In this document: piece by piece, positions 45,497-53,606 of the stretch
Numbering within the stretch: position 1 is the stretch's first letter
Layout of the letters: each line of letters opens with the position of its first letter
Source of the DNA: JBBQLG01 sp964251665
Lineage (GTDB): Bacteria; Bacteroidota; Bacteroidia; Cytophagales; Spirosomataceae
NCBI GenBank assembly: GCA_964251665.1
Contig: CAXUKO010000009.1
Location: 197,996-261,995, forward strand
Direction of reading: 5' to 3'
DNA: 64,000 bases
Made by a program: the position numbers and the translations under genes
Notes under the pieces: generated by a model
Databases searched by the model: none
What the model saw: the letters and a program-made list of their open reading frames with translations, nothing else
What the model was told of the DNA's origin: nothing

Positions 45497-45617
45497 ACTG
45501 CTGCTTATTGCCCCACTCTTTACGCTCCTTCCCGTTTCCTTCCTGACGCGGCTATACTTTACTCCCCGCAAACACCGGCCGACCGTAAGCCGTAACGCTG
45601 CCTGGATGGCAGCCTAA
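45456..45617 (+). CDS. possible small membrane ORF overlapping the sigma gene end
   Basis: 53-codon frame from GTG at 45456 to TAA at 45617, overlapping the last 41 nt of the sigma gene in another frame. It would encode one hydrophobic helix (LINPIKLLLIAPLFTLLPVS) and a basic tail. There is no homology I recognise, and it may be chance. Confidence 0.2.
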   Translation: MTKSVGSALINPIKLLLIAPLFTLLPVSFLTRLYFTPRKHRPTVSRNAAWMAA

Positions 45618-46043
45618 GCCTTCATGCCCGTTGCGCGGTAGTCAACACGGTAGCAGACATGCCCCCGGCGTTGGTTTTACTGCCTTTATTTTTCGCAGTC
45701 AGGCCGCTCTTTCCCCTTCTCAACGACCGGAATTTCCGGTGAGCGAACTCCTGCGGCCGGATGCGCTATTTTCCCTAAAACCGAGAAGTTGCACTATACC
45801 TGTAAAACATTAGTACGAGTCAAGCGCAAAGTGCTATTTTTTCAAATTATTAGAAAAATACAATCATACAGAATAAAATAGGGACTTTTTGTCTTTTTTC
45901 AAGAAACGCGTCATTCTACCGATACCGTTTATAATTTTTATATGAAGTTTTGCTATGTGGTTGGTACTCAGCCGGTCGGGGCTTGCATTGAACCAGATTT
46001 ACCCGCCACCTTTGCTACCGAATCAACCGAATAGTTATCACCC
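45497..46043. other. intergenic region after sigma factor
   Basis: 547 nt. Apart from the doubtful small frame ending at 45617 nothing is recognised. The last 210 nt are very AT-rich and probably contain the promoter of the secreted protein gene at 46044, but no clean TAnnTTTG is seen. Confidence 0.5.
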
Positions 46044-46652
46044 ATGAAAAAAGTTCGTCTATCAGTAGCCATGCTGTTCGCAGCCTGGAGTTTGGCCAGC
46101 ACGGGAGGTGCTTTTGCCGACAATGGTACGGTCGCGGGTAAGGTGAAGGTGATCAAATCTGAGCACAAGAAAGTTCGCCTATATACGCCAATCAATACCC
46201 CTGTATCTGTTGCTATGATCGATGCCGATGGCAACCTGCTGTACCAGGGTCAGGTGGCAGCCAAAGATCTGCGCGGCATGTCGTTTAACATGAACACCCT
46301 GCCCGACGGTCAGTATTTCATCACGGCAACCAACGATACGTTCTGGCTCTCGCAGGGTCTGACGGTGCGCGGCAATGAACTGACCGTTAACGAGAAATCG
46401 GTTAGCCTGCTCGAAAAACCCACGCTGACGCCCTACGCCCACAATAAGTTTGAGGTGAAGGTGCCGACCAGTAATCTGGAAACGGTGAACGTGGCCATCT
46501 ATAACCAGCAGAATGATTTGGTTTTCTCGGATGAGTTTACGGCTGCAAACCCACGCCGGTTTGACCTCAATACGCTGCCTGCCGGTGACTATACCTTTGT
46601 GGTTGGCCCCGAACAGAAGAAGTTTGCGGAGCGGATTCAGATCCAGCACTAA
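46044..46652 (+). CDS. secreted beta-sandwich-like protein
   Basis: 202 residues. Signal peptide ending GGAFA (about residue 25). Two related halves end in similar strands, FNMNTLPDGQYFITATND and FDLNTLPAGDYTFVVGPE, which suggests an internal duplication of an immunoglobulin-like beta unit. No catalytic motif. Resembles short secreted proteins of Bacteroidota of unknown role. Its 3' end is followed by a 20-bp terminator shared with uvsE. Confidence 0.7.
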   Translation: MKKVRLSVAMLFAAWSLASTGGAFADNGTVAGKVKVIKSEHKKVRLYTPINTPVSVAMIDADGNLLYQGQVAAKDLRGMSFNMNTLPDGQYFITATNDTFWLSQGLTVRGNELTVNEKSVSLLEKPTLTPYAHNKFEVKVPTSNLETVNVAIYNQQNDLVFSDEFTAANPRRFDLNTLPAGDYTFVVGPEQKKFAERIQIQH

Positions 46653-46699
46653 GCCGCTACGCTTCCCGCGCCCGGTACTGGCGCGTGAGGTTTCATTTC

Positions 46700-46742
46700 A
46701 GGCAGAAGGGCCGCTTCCCGGTGGGAAGCGGCCCTTCTGCCT
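46700..46742. terminator. 20-bp bidirectional terminator
   Basis: Perfect stem AGGCAGAAGGGCCGCTTCCC (46700-46719) with its complement (46723-46742), 3-nt loop. Abuts the uvsE stop codon (46743-46745). Confidence 0.88.
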
Positions 46743-47699
46743 TTAGTCGTCGGAGCTGGCGCTGACCTTCGCCAGCAACTGCGGGTCATCGGGGAGTTCA
46801 CTCCGGAGCCGGAGCACGGCCAGTTCTTTCATCTTGGATTCAAACATGATGTCTACTTCTTTACCGTAGGTATTCACCGGCGAATACAACCAGTCGGCAT
46901 GGGCTTCGCGCCGGGCTTTGGGGTCTTCGTACTGTTGCCGTGAGTCGGAATAATGCACCACCGGCCGGACATCCCAGGTTGAATACGCCATCAAAAACGC
47001 TTCCTCTTCGGTTTGGTCGCCGGGGTTCAGGGAGTGATGAAAGTAATCGAAGGTGATGGGCGTACCAATTTCTCCGTGCAGCCCGTACAAATCCCGAACC
47101 GTGTAGAGCGATGGCCGGTCGTCGTTCTCGACCACTAAACGGGCGCGGAGATTTTCGGACAGCCGCCCGAAATTTTGCGCAAAACGGGCCAGTGTAGCCG
47201 CTTTGTCGCCGTAGGTACCGCCCGCGTGAATATTGATCTTGTTCCAGTGCGAGGGCGTCAGGCCCATCAGATCGAACACCTCCGACTGGTATTCGAGGTC
47301 GGTGATCGTATTATCGAGCACCTTACCCTGTCCGGCCAGGTGATTAAACGGGCCGGGGTGAAACGTCAGGCGGATAGGTCGGCTACCGATATCTTCGAGG
47401 GTAGCGCGGATTTCGGCAAAATCGGGCAGGTCGGCGATGCGGTATTCAGACGCCCACGGAAACAGATCCGACGAGATCCGGAAAATCCGAAAGCCGTGGC
47501 TCAGGTTCCAGTCGACCACCGTTACCAGATCCTGCACATTTTGCAGAGCCAGCTGGGAGGCATAGGGCAGCCCTTTGGCCATAAAGGTTTTTTTAACCAT
47601 GCCCCGGCTCGTAGTGACCTTACCGGTAGTTGGGCCGCGTCCGGCCTGCAGGCTGAGGTTGATGCAGGCATAGCCCACGTTAACGGATGTATCTTCCAT
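46743..47699 (-). CDS. uvsE: UV damage endonuclease
   Basis: 318-residue UvdE/UvsE-type TIM-barrel endonuclease. Motifs VGYACINLSL, FRISSDLFPWASEY, LTFHPGPFNHL, NIHAGGTYGDK and VVENDD supply the metal-binding His/Glu/Asp set. Nicks DNA 5' to UV photoproducts in an alternative excision pathway. Monocistronic, divergent from the 137-residue protein gene. Confidence 0.94.
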   Translation of the reverse strand: MEDTSVNVGYACINLSLQAGRGPTTGKVTTSRGMVKKTFMAKGLPYASQLALQNVQDLVTVVDWNLSHGFRIFRISSDLFPWASEYRIADLPDFAEIRATLEDIGSRPIRLTFHPGPFNHLAGQGKVLDNTITDLEYQSEVFDLMGLTPSHWNKINIHAGGTYGDKAATLARFAQNFGRLSENLRARLVVENDDRPSLYTVRDLYGLHGEIGTPITFDYFHHSLNPGDQTEEEAFLMAYSTWDVRPVVHYSDSRQQYEDPKARREAHADWLYSPVNTYGKEVDIMFESKMKELAVLRLRSELPDDPQLLAKVSASSDD

Positions 47700-47827
47700 G
47701 GGCGTATAACTACGCGCGGGCCGGTGCGGTTTGTGACCGTTCGTTCAAAATACCCGTCTCTTATTTGATTCGCCTATCCGGCACCCTATCTTTCAAGCCC
47801 ACATACCCTGCCGTTCGACCCGTTTCT

Positions 47828-48241
47828 ATGGAAAGTTTTACGACCGATCAACTCACGTCTCTCGCCCGTCACTGGCGGTCAGCAGCCCGGATGCTGAACC
47901 AGTATCAGGGAATGCACTGGTCGGAGTTTTCGGTTGAACAGCACTTAGATATTAACGCCTACCAAAACAGCCTGCTGAACCGGGCGCATGATCTGGAAAC
48001 GGGTCAGGTTCGGGCCATCGTCCACGAAGCACTGCCGGCTTATGACCAGATAATCCGGGTCAGCAGTGATGTTATTGCCCTATTGTCGGAAGATACGCCC
48101 CTGTCAATCAGCCTGAACATCGGGGCAATGACCGTAGCGCTGGCCGCTGCCGTGGCCCGGGGTCATCTCAAAAGCATTGATGTTGCCCTCCGCGAACTAA
48201 CCGAACTACGGACGATGGGGGGAGGGAGTGATCAGGGGTAA
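47828..48241 (+). CDS. hypothetical protein
   Basis: 137 residues from the ATG at 47828; the open frame continues upstream to 47687 but those residues overlap the uvsE leader. Helical throughout (ARHWRSAARMLNQYQGMHWS, LNIGAMTVALAAAVARGHLK). No recognisable domain. Convergent with the FKBP gene. Confidence 0.6.
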   Translation: MESFTTDQLTSLARHWRSAARMLNQYQGMHWSEFSVEQHLDINAYQNSLLNRAHDLETGQVRAIVHEALPAYDQIIRVSSDVIALLSEDTPLSISLNIGAMTVALAAAVARGHLKSIDVALRELTELRTMGGGSDQG

Positions 48242-48252
48242 ATCAGTAAGGA

Positions 48253-48294
48253 GTAAGGGATAACTAAGTCCGTGTCGACCTACTTATCCCTTAC
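48253..48294. terminator. inverted repeat between hypothetical and FKBP genes
   Basis: GTAAGGGATAA (48253-48263) and TTATCCCTTAC (48284-48294). Convergent context suggests bidirectional termination. Confidence 0.55.
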
Positions 48295-48305
48295 CACTAT
48301 TTACG

Positions 48306-48737
48306 CTACCGAATACCGACCAGTTCGACCTCGAACACCAGATCCTGACCAGCCAGGGGGTGGTTGGCATCGAGTGTCACGCTGGTATCGGTTACCTCGC
48401 GGATGATAACCGGGATGGGCTGCGGGCTGCCATCTTCGTGCATATTCAGGGTCATGCCTTCTTCGAGGGGAATATCGGCCGGAATTTCATCGCGGTTTAA
48501 CGTGAAAACCATTTCTTCGTGGGCCGGGCCGTAAGCATCTTCAACCGGAATATTTACCGTCTTGGAATCGCCTACTTCCATTCCCGAAATGCCATCGTCG
48601 AAGCCTTTGATAACCTGCCCGCCACCGAGGGTAAATTCGAGTGGTTCGCGCCCCTTTGAGGAGTCAAAAATGGTACCATCGGTCAGAGTGCCGGTATAGT
48701 GCACCTGAACGGTGTCGCCGGCTTTTGCTTGTGCCAT
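48306..48737 (-). CDS. FKBP-type peptidyl-prolyl isomerase, SlyD-like
   Basis: 143 residues. FKBP core VQVHYTGTLTDGTIFDSS and LGGGQVIKGFDDGISGMEVG, with an inserted IF domain (about 70-125, YGPAHEEMVFTLNRDEIPAD) as in SlyD-type proteins. No metal-binding His-rich tail. Speeds proline isomerisation in folding; cytoplasmic. A TACCTTTG promoter element lies at 48765-48772. Confidence 0.94.
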   Translation of the reverse strand: MAQAKAGDTVQVHYTGTLTDGTIFDSSKGREPLEFTLGGGQVIKGFDDGISGMEVGDSKTVNIPVEDAYGPAHEEMVFTLNRDEIPADIPLEEGMTLNMHEDGSPQPIPVIIREVTDTSVTLDANHPLAGQDLVFEVELVGIR

Positions 48738-48764
48738 AACTCAAAATCATTTTTGTGATAGGCA

Positions 48765-48772
48765 CAAAGGTA
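48765..48772 (-). promoter_or_regulatory. candidate -7 element of the FKBP gene
   Basis: TACCTTTG on the minus strand, 27 nt upstream of the start codon; no clear -33. Confidence 0.45.
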
Positions 48773-48880
48773 GGGAAACGCCCCTGATTGCCCCGGTTTC
48801 TACCCGTTTTTTCCACAACAGCAACTGTTTCTTATCCGGTGGTCTTCGTACCTTTCCCGACTTCCTGTTCCACTTGGTGT

Positions 48881-50173
48881 ATGAGCTACCGCTACCGTGT
48901 GCTGTCCTTTTTGTTTTCACTATCCGTCATCACGTACCTCGACCGGGTCTGCATTTCCGTGGTTGGGGTGCGCATGAAAACGGACTTGGGCCTGAGTACC
49001 CAGCAGTTCGGCTATGTGCTCGGGGCGTTTGCGCTGGCCTACGCTCTGTTCGAGATTCCCACCGGGGCGTTGGGCGACCGCGTGGGGCCGCGCCGGGTGC
49101 TAACCCGCATTGTGGTGTGGTGGTCGGGCTTCACGGCTCTGACCGGCGCGGCTACCGGGTTTGTGCCGCTGCTGATTACCCGATTTCTGTTCGGCATTGG
49201 TGAAGCCGGCGCGTATCCCAACAGTTCCATCGTGGTGTCGCGCTGGTTTCCGGCGGTCGAAACCGGACGGGCACAGGCTTTTATCTGGGGAGCCGGGCGG
49301 TTGGGCGGGGCGCTCTCGCCGTTGATTGTGGTACCGGTGGCGGTGGCTTTCGGCTGGCGGGCCTCTTTTCTGGTGATGGGTGCGCTCGGACTGGTCTGGG
49401 CGCTGGTCTGGTATGGCTGGTTTCGTGATTTCCCCAACGAGAAACGAGGCATTTCACCGGCAGAATTAACCCAAATTGAAACCGGTCGGCGTTACCGGCC
49501 CGATGGCCACCGGCACCGGTTTCCGTGGCAGGCCATGCTCCGTAGCCGTAACCTCTGGGCGCTGATGTTGATGTTTCACTTCTTCATGTACGGCGCGTAT
49601 TTCTTCTCGGCCTGGCTCCCCACGTATTTGCAGGAGGGCCGTCATTTTTCCGAACAACAGATGAAGCTTTTCACCACGCTGCCGTTTTTGCTGGGTGCCG
49701 TGGGCTGTTTCACCGGCGGTTACCTCAGCGACTGGCTGGCCAAACGCTACGGTCTGACGTTTGGCCGACGCATCGTGGGGCTGGTGGGCATGGGGCTGTC
49801 AAGCGCCATTATGCTGACGGCATCACTCACGGCCGACAATCAGACGGCGGCTTACCTGCTGGCAGTGGGTATGCTGTTTAAAGACCTGACGCTGCCCGTA
49901 GCCTTTGCCGTCTGCGTGGATATTGGCCGGAGCCGCGCCGGTACGGTATCGGGAGCCATGAACACCGCAGGTCAGTTAGGTGCCTTTTTCCTGGCTGTTG
50001 TGTTTGGGGAAATCGTCAGCCGAACGGGTAACTACAACATGCCGCTCTATTTTATTGCCTTTCTGCTCCTGTGCAGCAGTTTACTCTGGCTCGTGATTGA
50101 CCCCATGCAGAGCGTCGAACAGTTGATGGACGACGCGGAACAGGCCAAATCCGTCCCGACACAGTTGCTTTAG
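48881..50173 (+). CDS. MFS transporter (anion:cation symporter type)
   Basis: 430 residues from the ATG at 48881 (MSYRYRVLSFLFSLSVITYL); the longer frame from 48788 adds a non-typical leader. Twelve membrane helices; SVITYLDRVCISVVG in helix 1, GALGDRVGPRRVL between helices 2 and 3 and LFGIGEAGAYPNSS in helix 4 match the ACS group (hexuronate/glucarate-like organic-anion importers). Substrate cannot be deduced. Its stop overlaps that of the convergent thioredoxin-like gene. Confidence 0.88.
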   Translation: MSYRYRVLSFLFSLSVITYLDRVCISVVGVRMKTDLGLSTQQFGYVLGAFALAYALFEIPTGALGDRVGPRRVLTRIVVWWSGFTALTGAATGFVPLLITRFLFGIGEAGAYPNSSIVVSRWFPAVETGRAQAFIWGAGRLGGALSPLIVVPVAVAFGWRASFLVMGALGLVWALVWYGWFRDFPNEKRGISPAELTQIETGRRYRPDGHRHRFPWQAMLRSRNLWALMLMFHFFMYGAYFFSAWLPTYLQEGRHFSEQQMKLFTTLPFLLGAVGCFTGGYLSDWLAKRYGLTFGRRIVGLVGMGLSSAIMLTASLTADNQTAAYLLAVGMLFKDLTLPVAFAVCVDIGRSRAGTVSGAMNTAGQLGAFFLAVVFGEIVSRTGNYNMPLYFIAFLLLCSSLLWLVIDPMQSVEQLMDDAEQAKSVPTQLL

Positions 50174-50796
50174 CGGGCAGTAGTCCAGGCCGTCAGCAGG
50201 GCTATAAATTCGGTTTGCAGCGTTTGGGTGCGGTCTTTGGCGTACCAGCCGTGAATGCGTTCCAGCAACTCATCGAACGGCAGTTCGTCCGCCTTCCAGT
50301 TAGTCATCAGCGTTTGAAGCACCGCCGGACGCGGGCCCCAGGTGCCGAGTTCGGTGAGTGTGCTGGTGGTCAGGCAGATCAGTTTGGGAATGGACCGGCC
50401 ACCGTGCGTCAGGTACGCATCCATCACGGGGAGGTTCTTGTCCCGCAGCAGTAATTTCAGGGTAATCAGTGAATTCTGACCGGCGATGTGATTGATCACC
50501 GGCAGGCACTGCGCCACATCGCCACACCATGATTCGACCAGTACCAGCCAGGTCCACGGTTCCGACACCGCCTGAGCGGCCTGAATCAGTTCTGGCTGGA
50601 GCACCGTAGTGCGGTCCAGCCGGCTGATGCGGTGGAAATTCAGGTCAGTCAGCTGGAGAATCCGGTCAGTGTTATAGTGTGGATCGTCGGAAGTCGTTTT
50701 GCCTTCTGCGAGCAGGGTTTTCGAGCGGGCAATAAATTCAGGATAGGTCATGGCCGACGCAAGCAGGTCGGGCGTAATGGCAGGGGCAGCAATCAT
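50170..50796 (-). CDS. thioredoxin-fold protein with WCGD motif
   Basis: 208 residues from the ATG at 50796; a longer frame to 50853 exists. Central WLVLVESWCGDVAQCLPVIN is the thioredoxin-like active-site variant common in Bacteroidota, with Cys-x5-Cys rather than CxxC. IPKLICL provides the cis-Pro loop. Cytoplasmic; probable redox or chaperone role. Overlaps the MFS stop codon by 4 nt tail to tail. Confidence 0.8.
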   Translation of the reverse strand: MIAAPAITPDLLASAMTYPEFIARSKTLLAEGKTTSDDPHYNTDRILQLTDLNFHRISRLDRTTVLQPELIQAAQAVSEPWTWLVLVESWCGDVAQCLPVINHIAGQNSLITLKLLLRDKNLPVMDAYLTHGGRSIPKLICLTTSTLTELGTWGPRPAVLQTLMTNWKADELPFDELLERIHGWYAKDRTQTLQTEFIALLTAWTTAR

Positions 50797-50954
50797 ATAA
50801 ACCAGTGTTTCCCTGCAAACAGACGGGCCTGGCTGGTTAGTTCTCGTCCACACGGGACCAACTGCCTGATTTCTCAGAAAAGCGGGAGTATAAAGAAAGA
50901 GCTTCCTAACGAACAGGAAGCCCTTTTGGCGGATGAGTAGCTGACTGGGGGCGC

Positions 50955-51338
50955 TTAACTGGCGGCCTGATTCGGGAACAGGTACTTGGTTACCGACAGG
51001 AAAAACGCCGTGACATTAATCGTTGTCGAACCAATCAGTCCGAGAACAATGGTATCGGACAGCACCAGCCAGCGCAGACCAACGGCAACAATCATGATGA
51101 GAATGATGACGAGCCAGATCGACACCATCCAGAAAATACGCTGCGCATACTTTTTGCGCTCCTGCGTATTCTGGCGCGTCTGCTCCAGTTCAGCATTTAT
51201 TTTACTGATTTCCCCTCTGATTCGCTCGGTTTCGTAGCGGTTCAGTTCCCCGGTTGTCTGCAAATCAGGCTCAGCGGAGGTTTGGGTAACATCATTCGCT
51301 AAGGCCGTGAATGGATCAAGAGGTGGTTTTGTACTCAT
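50955..51338 (-). CDS. small coiled-coil protein with two membrane helices (candidate toxin)
   Basis: 127 residues. Polar N-terminus, coiled coil about 33-63 (ETERIRGEISKINAELEQTR), helix 1 about 68-90 (IFWMVSIWLVIILIMIVAVG) and helix 2 about 95-117 (VLGLIGSTTINVTAFFLSVT), ending TKYLFPNQAAS. Starts 1 nt after the stop of the Panacea-domain gene, so translationally coupled. Panacea antitoxins are known to pair with diverse toxins, some of them membrane-active, so a toxin role is plausible but unproven. Confidence 0.65.
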   Translation of the reverse strand: MSTKPPLDPFTALANDVTQTSAEPDLQTTGELNRYETERIRGEISKINAELEQTRQNTQERKKYAQRIFWMVSIWLVIILIMIVAVGLRWLVLSDTIVLGLIGSTTINVTAFFLSVTKYLFPNQAAS

Positions 51339-51339
51339 A

Positions 51340-51825
51340 TCAGGCAGGTTCCAGCTGCATCAATCGCCTGAAATAGTCTTTAATCAAGTCGTTCGGAATG
51401 GTCGAACTGGCAGCCGGTCCACGGTAGGATTGCGCCCAGGGCGACCCTTTTTTATGCGACCAGCCCGACAGTTGAATGGCGCTGTAATCTTTAGCCGTTG
51501 CCCAGGTATCGCTGATGGTTTTACTGGCGTCGTTACCAAGGGCATGCAGATCCGTATAGACATCGTCGCCGATTTTCAGGTACAGGCTGGGGTAGTCCGT
51601 AATGGGCGCATTACCCCACTGCTTGAAACTTTGATAGACTTCCGGAATAACCGGCCCATACTCCCACGCTTCGATTGGCTCGTTGAGCAGGGGTTTACCG
51701 TACGTTGCCAGGTGAATACCATGCGCCAGATACAGCAGTTTCTGCAACTTCATGGGCGTAATCGGTTGCCCCTGGTCAATACCAAGCTGAATGAATTTAC
51801 TGGCGATGAAAAGGGGCGAATACAT
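51340..51825 (-). CDS. Panacea/SocA-like (DUF4065) antitoxin-type protein
   Basis: 161 residues. MYSPLFIASKFIQLGIDQGQ, PITPMKLQKLLYLAHGIHLA and WEYGPVIPEVYQSFKQWGN are classical Panacea/DUF4065 motifs. Members act as antitoxins or proteolysis adaptors (SocA). Here it is the first gene of a tightly coupled pair with a membrane protein. The start at 51825 matches the family N-terminus exactly. Confidence 0.9.
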   Translation of the reverse strand: MYSPLFIASKFIQLGIDQGQPITPMKLQKLLYLAHGIHLATYGKPLLNEPIEAWEYGPVIPEVYQSFKQWGNAPITDYPSLYLKIGDDVYTDLHALGNDASKTISDTWATAKDYSAIQLSGWSHKKGSPWAQSYRGPAASSTIPNDLIKDYFRRLMQLEPA

Positions 51826-51897
51826 GGCTGTTCGAGTTAGTTATCGCAGGGTTAACAATAGAAACGCAAAAAAATCACAAACAAAGGTGCGTCAAGG

Positions 51898-53370
51898 TCA
51901 ATATGCCCGGGCGAATACCACGCGCTGCCGCGACGGTTTACCTGAGTACACGCAAACGCCTTCCTCATAGGCGGCCTCCAGTGGTATGCAACGTATAGTG
52001 GCCTTCGTCGCGTCCTTAATGGCTTCTTCGGTTTCGGACGTGCCATCCCAGTGTGCCAGCAGAAATCCCCCTTTCTCAATCTGCTCCTGAAACTGGTCAA
52101 ACGTATCAACCGGAAACAGATTTTCTTTCCGGAAGGCGTGTGCCTTGTCGTAAATCTGCTGTTGAATGTCTGCCAGCAACTGCTCGATATGGTCGGCGAT
52201 ACCGGCGAAGGCTACGGTTTCTTTGGTTTTCAGGTCGCGCCGGGCTACTTCAACCGTGCCCGCTTCGAGGTCGCGCGCGCCCATCGCAAGCCGGACGGGA
52301 ACGCCCCGCAGTTCGTATTCGGCGAATTTCCAGCCGGGTTTGTTGGCATCCGAATCATCGAACTTCACCGAGATACCGCGTTTGCGCAGGTCCTGCATCA
52401 GGGGCTTCACTACGGCAGCAATCGCGTCGAGTTGGTCTTCATTGCGGAAAATAGGCACAATAACCACCTGAATCGGTGCCAGTTTAGGCGGCAGAACCAG
52501 TCCCTGATCGTCGGAGTGGGCCATGATAAGCGCCCCCATCAGCCGCGTGCTTACGCCCCAGGACGTTCCCCAGACGTATTCCAGTTGGTTTTGTTTGGTC
52601 AGGAACTGCACGTCGAACGCTTTGGCGAAGTTTTGGCCCAGGTAATGCGAGGTACCAGCCTGCAGTGCCTTACCATCCTGCATCATGGCTTCGATACAGA
52701 ATGTTTCATCGGCACCGGCAAAGCGTTCGTTGGGTGTTTTAATGCCTTTGATCACCGGCATGGCCATCCACTCTTCGGCAAAGCGGGCGTAGACCTCCAG
52801 CATCTGCCGGGTTTCGGCCATCGCTTCGTCGGCGGTGGCGTGGGCGGTATGGCCTTCCTGCCACAAGAACTCAGCGGTACGCAGGAAAATCCGCGTCCGC
52901 ATTTCCCAGCGCACCACGTTGGCCCACTGATTAATGAGCAGCGGTAGATCGCGGTACGACTGAATCCAGTTTTTGTAGCTGCTCCAGATAACGGTTTCGG
53001 ACGTAGGCCGCACGATCAACTCCTCTTCCAGTTTGGCTTCCGGGTCCACAATAACGCCCGAGCCGTCTTCGGCATTTTTAAGCCGGTAGTGCGTCACAAC
53101 GGCACATTCCTTGGCGAAGCCTTCCACATGGGAGGCTTCTTTACTTAGAAACGATTTAGGAATAAACAGCGGGAAATAGGCGTTCTGGTGGCCGGTTTCC
53201 TTGAACATATCGTCGAGTGCGCGCTGCATTTTTTCCCAGATAGCAAAGCCATAGGGTTTGATGACCATACAACCCCGCACGGCGGAGTTTTCGGCCAGGT
53301 CGGCACGTTTAACGAGTTCGTTATACCATTCGGAATAGTTTTCGCTGCGGGAGGGAATTGCGTTGGCCAT
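51898..53370 (-). CDS. proS: prolyl-tRNA synthetase, archaeal/eukaryotic-like type
   Basis: 490 residues without the bacterial editing insertion, thus the shorter class II type. SENYSEWYNELVKRADLAEN, PYGFAIWEKMQRALDDMF, and WGTSWGVSTRLMGALIMAHS identify it; C-terminal zinc-like/anticodon part ends VVFARAY. Charges tRNA-Pro. Divergent from the Gly/Tyr-rich lipoprotein gene. Confidence 0.96.
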   Translation of the reverse strand: MANAIPSRSENYSEWYNELVKRADLAENSAVRGCMVIKPYGFAIWEKMQRALDDMFKETGHQNAYFPLFIPKSFLSKEASHVEGFAKECAVVTHYRLKNAEDGSGVIVDPEAKLEEELIVRPTSETVIWSSYKNWIQSYRDLPLLINQWANVVRWEMRTRIFLRTAEFLWQEGHTAHATADEAMAETRQMLEVYARFAEEWMAMPVIKGIKTPNERFAGADETFCIEAMMQDGKALQAGTSHYLGQNFAKAFDVQFLTKQNQLEYVWGTSWGVSTRLMGALIMAHSDDQGLVLPPKLAPIQVVIVPIFRNEDQLDAIAAVVKPLMQDLRKRGISVKFDDSDANKPGWKFAEYELRGVPVRLAMGARDLEAGTVEVARRDLKTKETVAFAGIADHIEQLLADIQQQIYDKAHAFRKENLFPVDTFDQFQEQIEKGGFLLAHWDGTSETEEAIKDATKATIRCIPLEAAYEEGVCVYSGKPSRQRVVFARAY

Positions 53371-53496
53371 GAAAAGAGGGGTTAGCGATTGGCAGTCAGT
53401 GGTCAGTGAATTAACCCCGAACTACCAACAACAAACCACGAACAATAAAACGGATTAAACTTTGGTTAACGGCCGGTATCTAACCGGTAGAGTGAC

Positions 53497-53526
53497 TTGC
53501 AAAGATAGGTTTTTCTGTTATGTTTG
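53497..53526 (+). promoter_or_regulatory. promoter of the Gly/Tyr-rich lipoprotein gene
   Basis: TTG (53497-53499), 19-nt spacer, TATGTTTG (53519-53526), matching both Bacteroidota promoter parts; ATG at 53607 lies about 80 nt downstream. Confidence 0.5.
53500..53507 (-). promoter_or_regulatory. candidate -7 element of proS
   Basis: TATCTTTG on the minus strand; a TTTG at 53531-53534 is 23 nt further, slightly too far. Overlaps the divergent promoter of the lipoprotein gene. Confidence 0.4.
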
Positions 53527-53606
53527 TAATCAAACCGGGCCTTTACGTGTTATATCACCAAACGGTTTCATGTATGAACCCCCATCTATTTAAACTCCTT
53601 TGCCAG

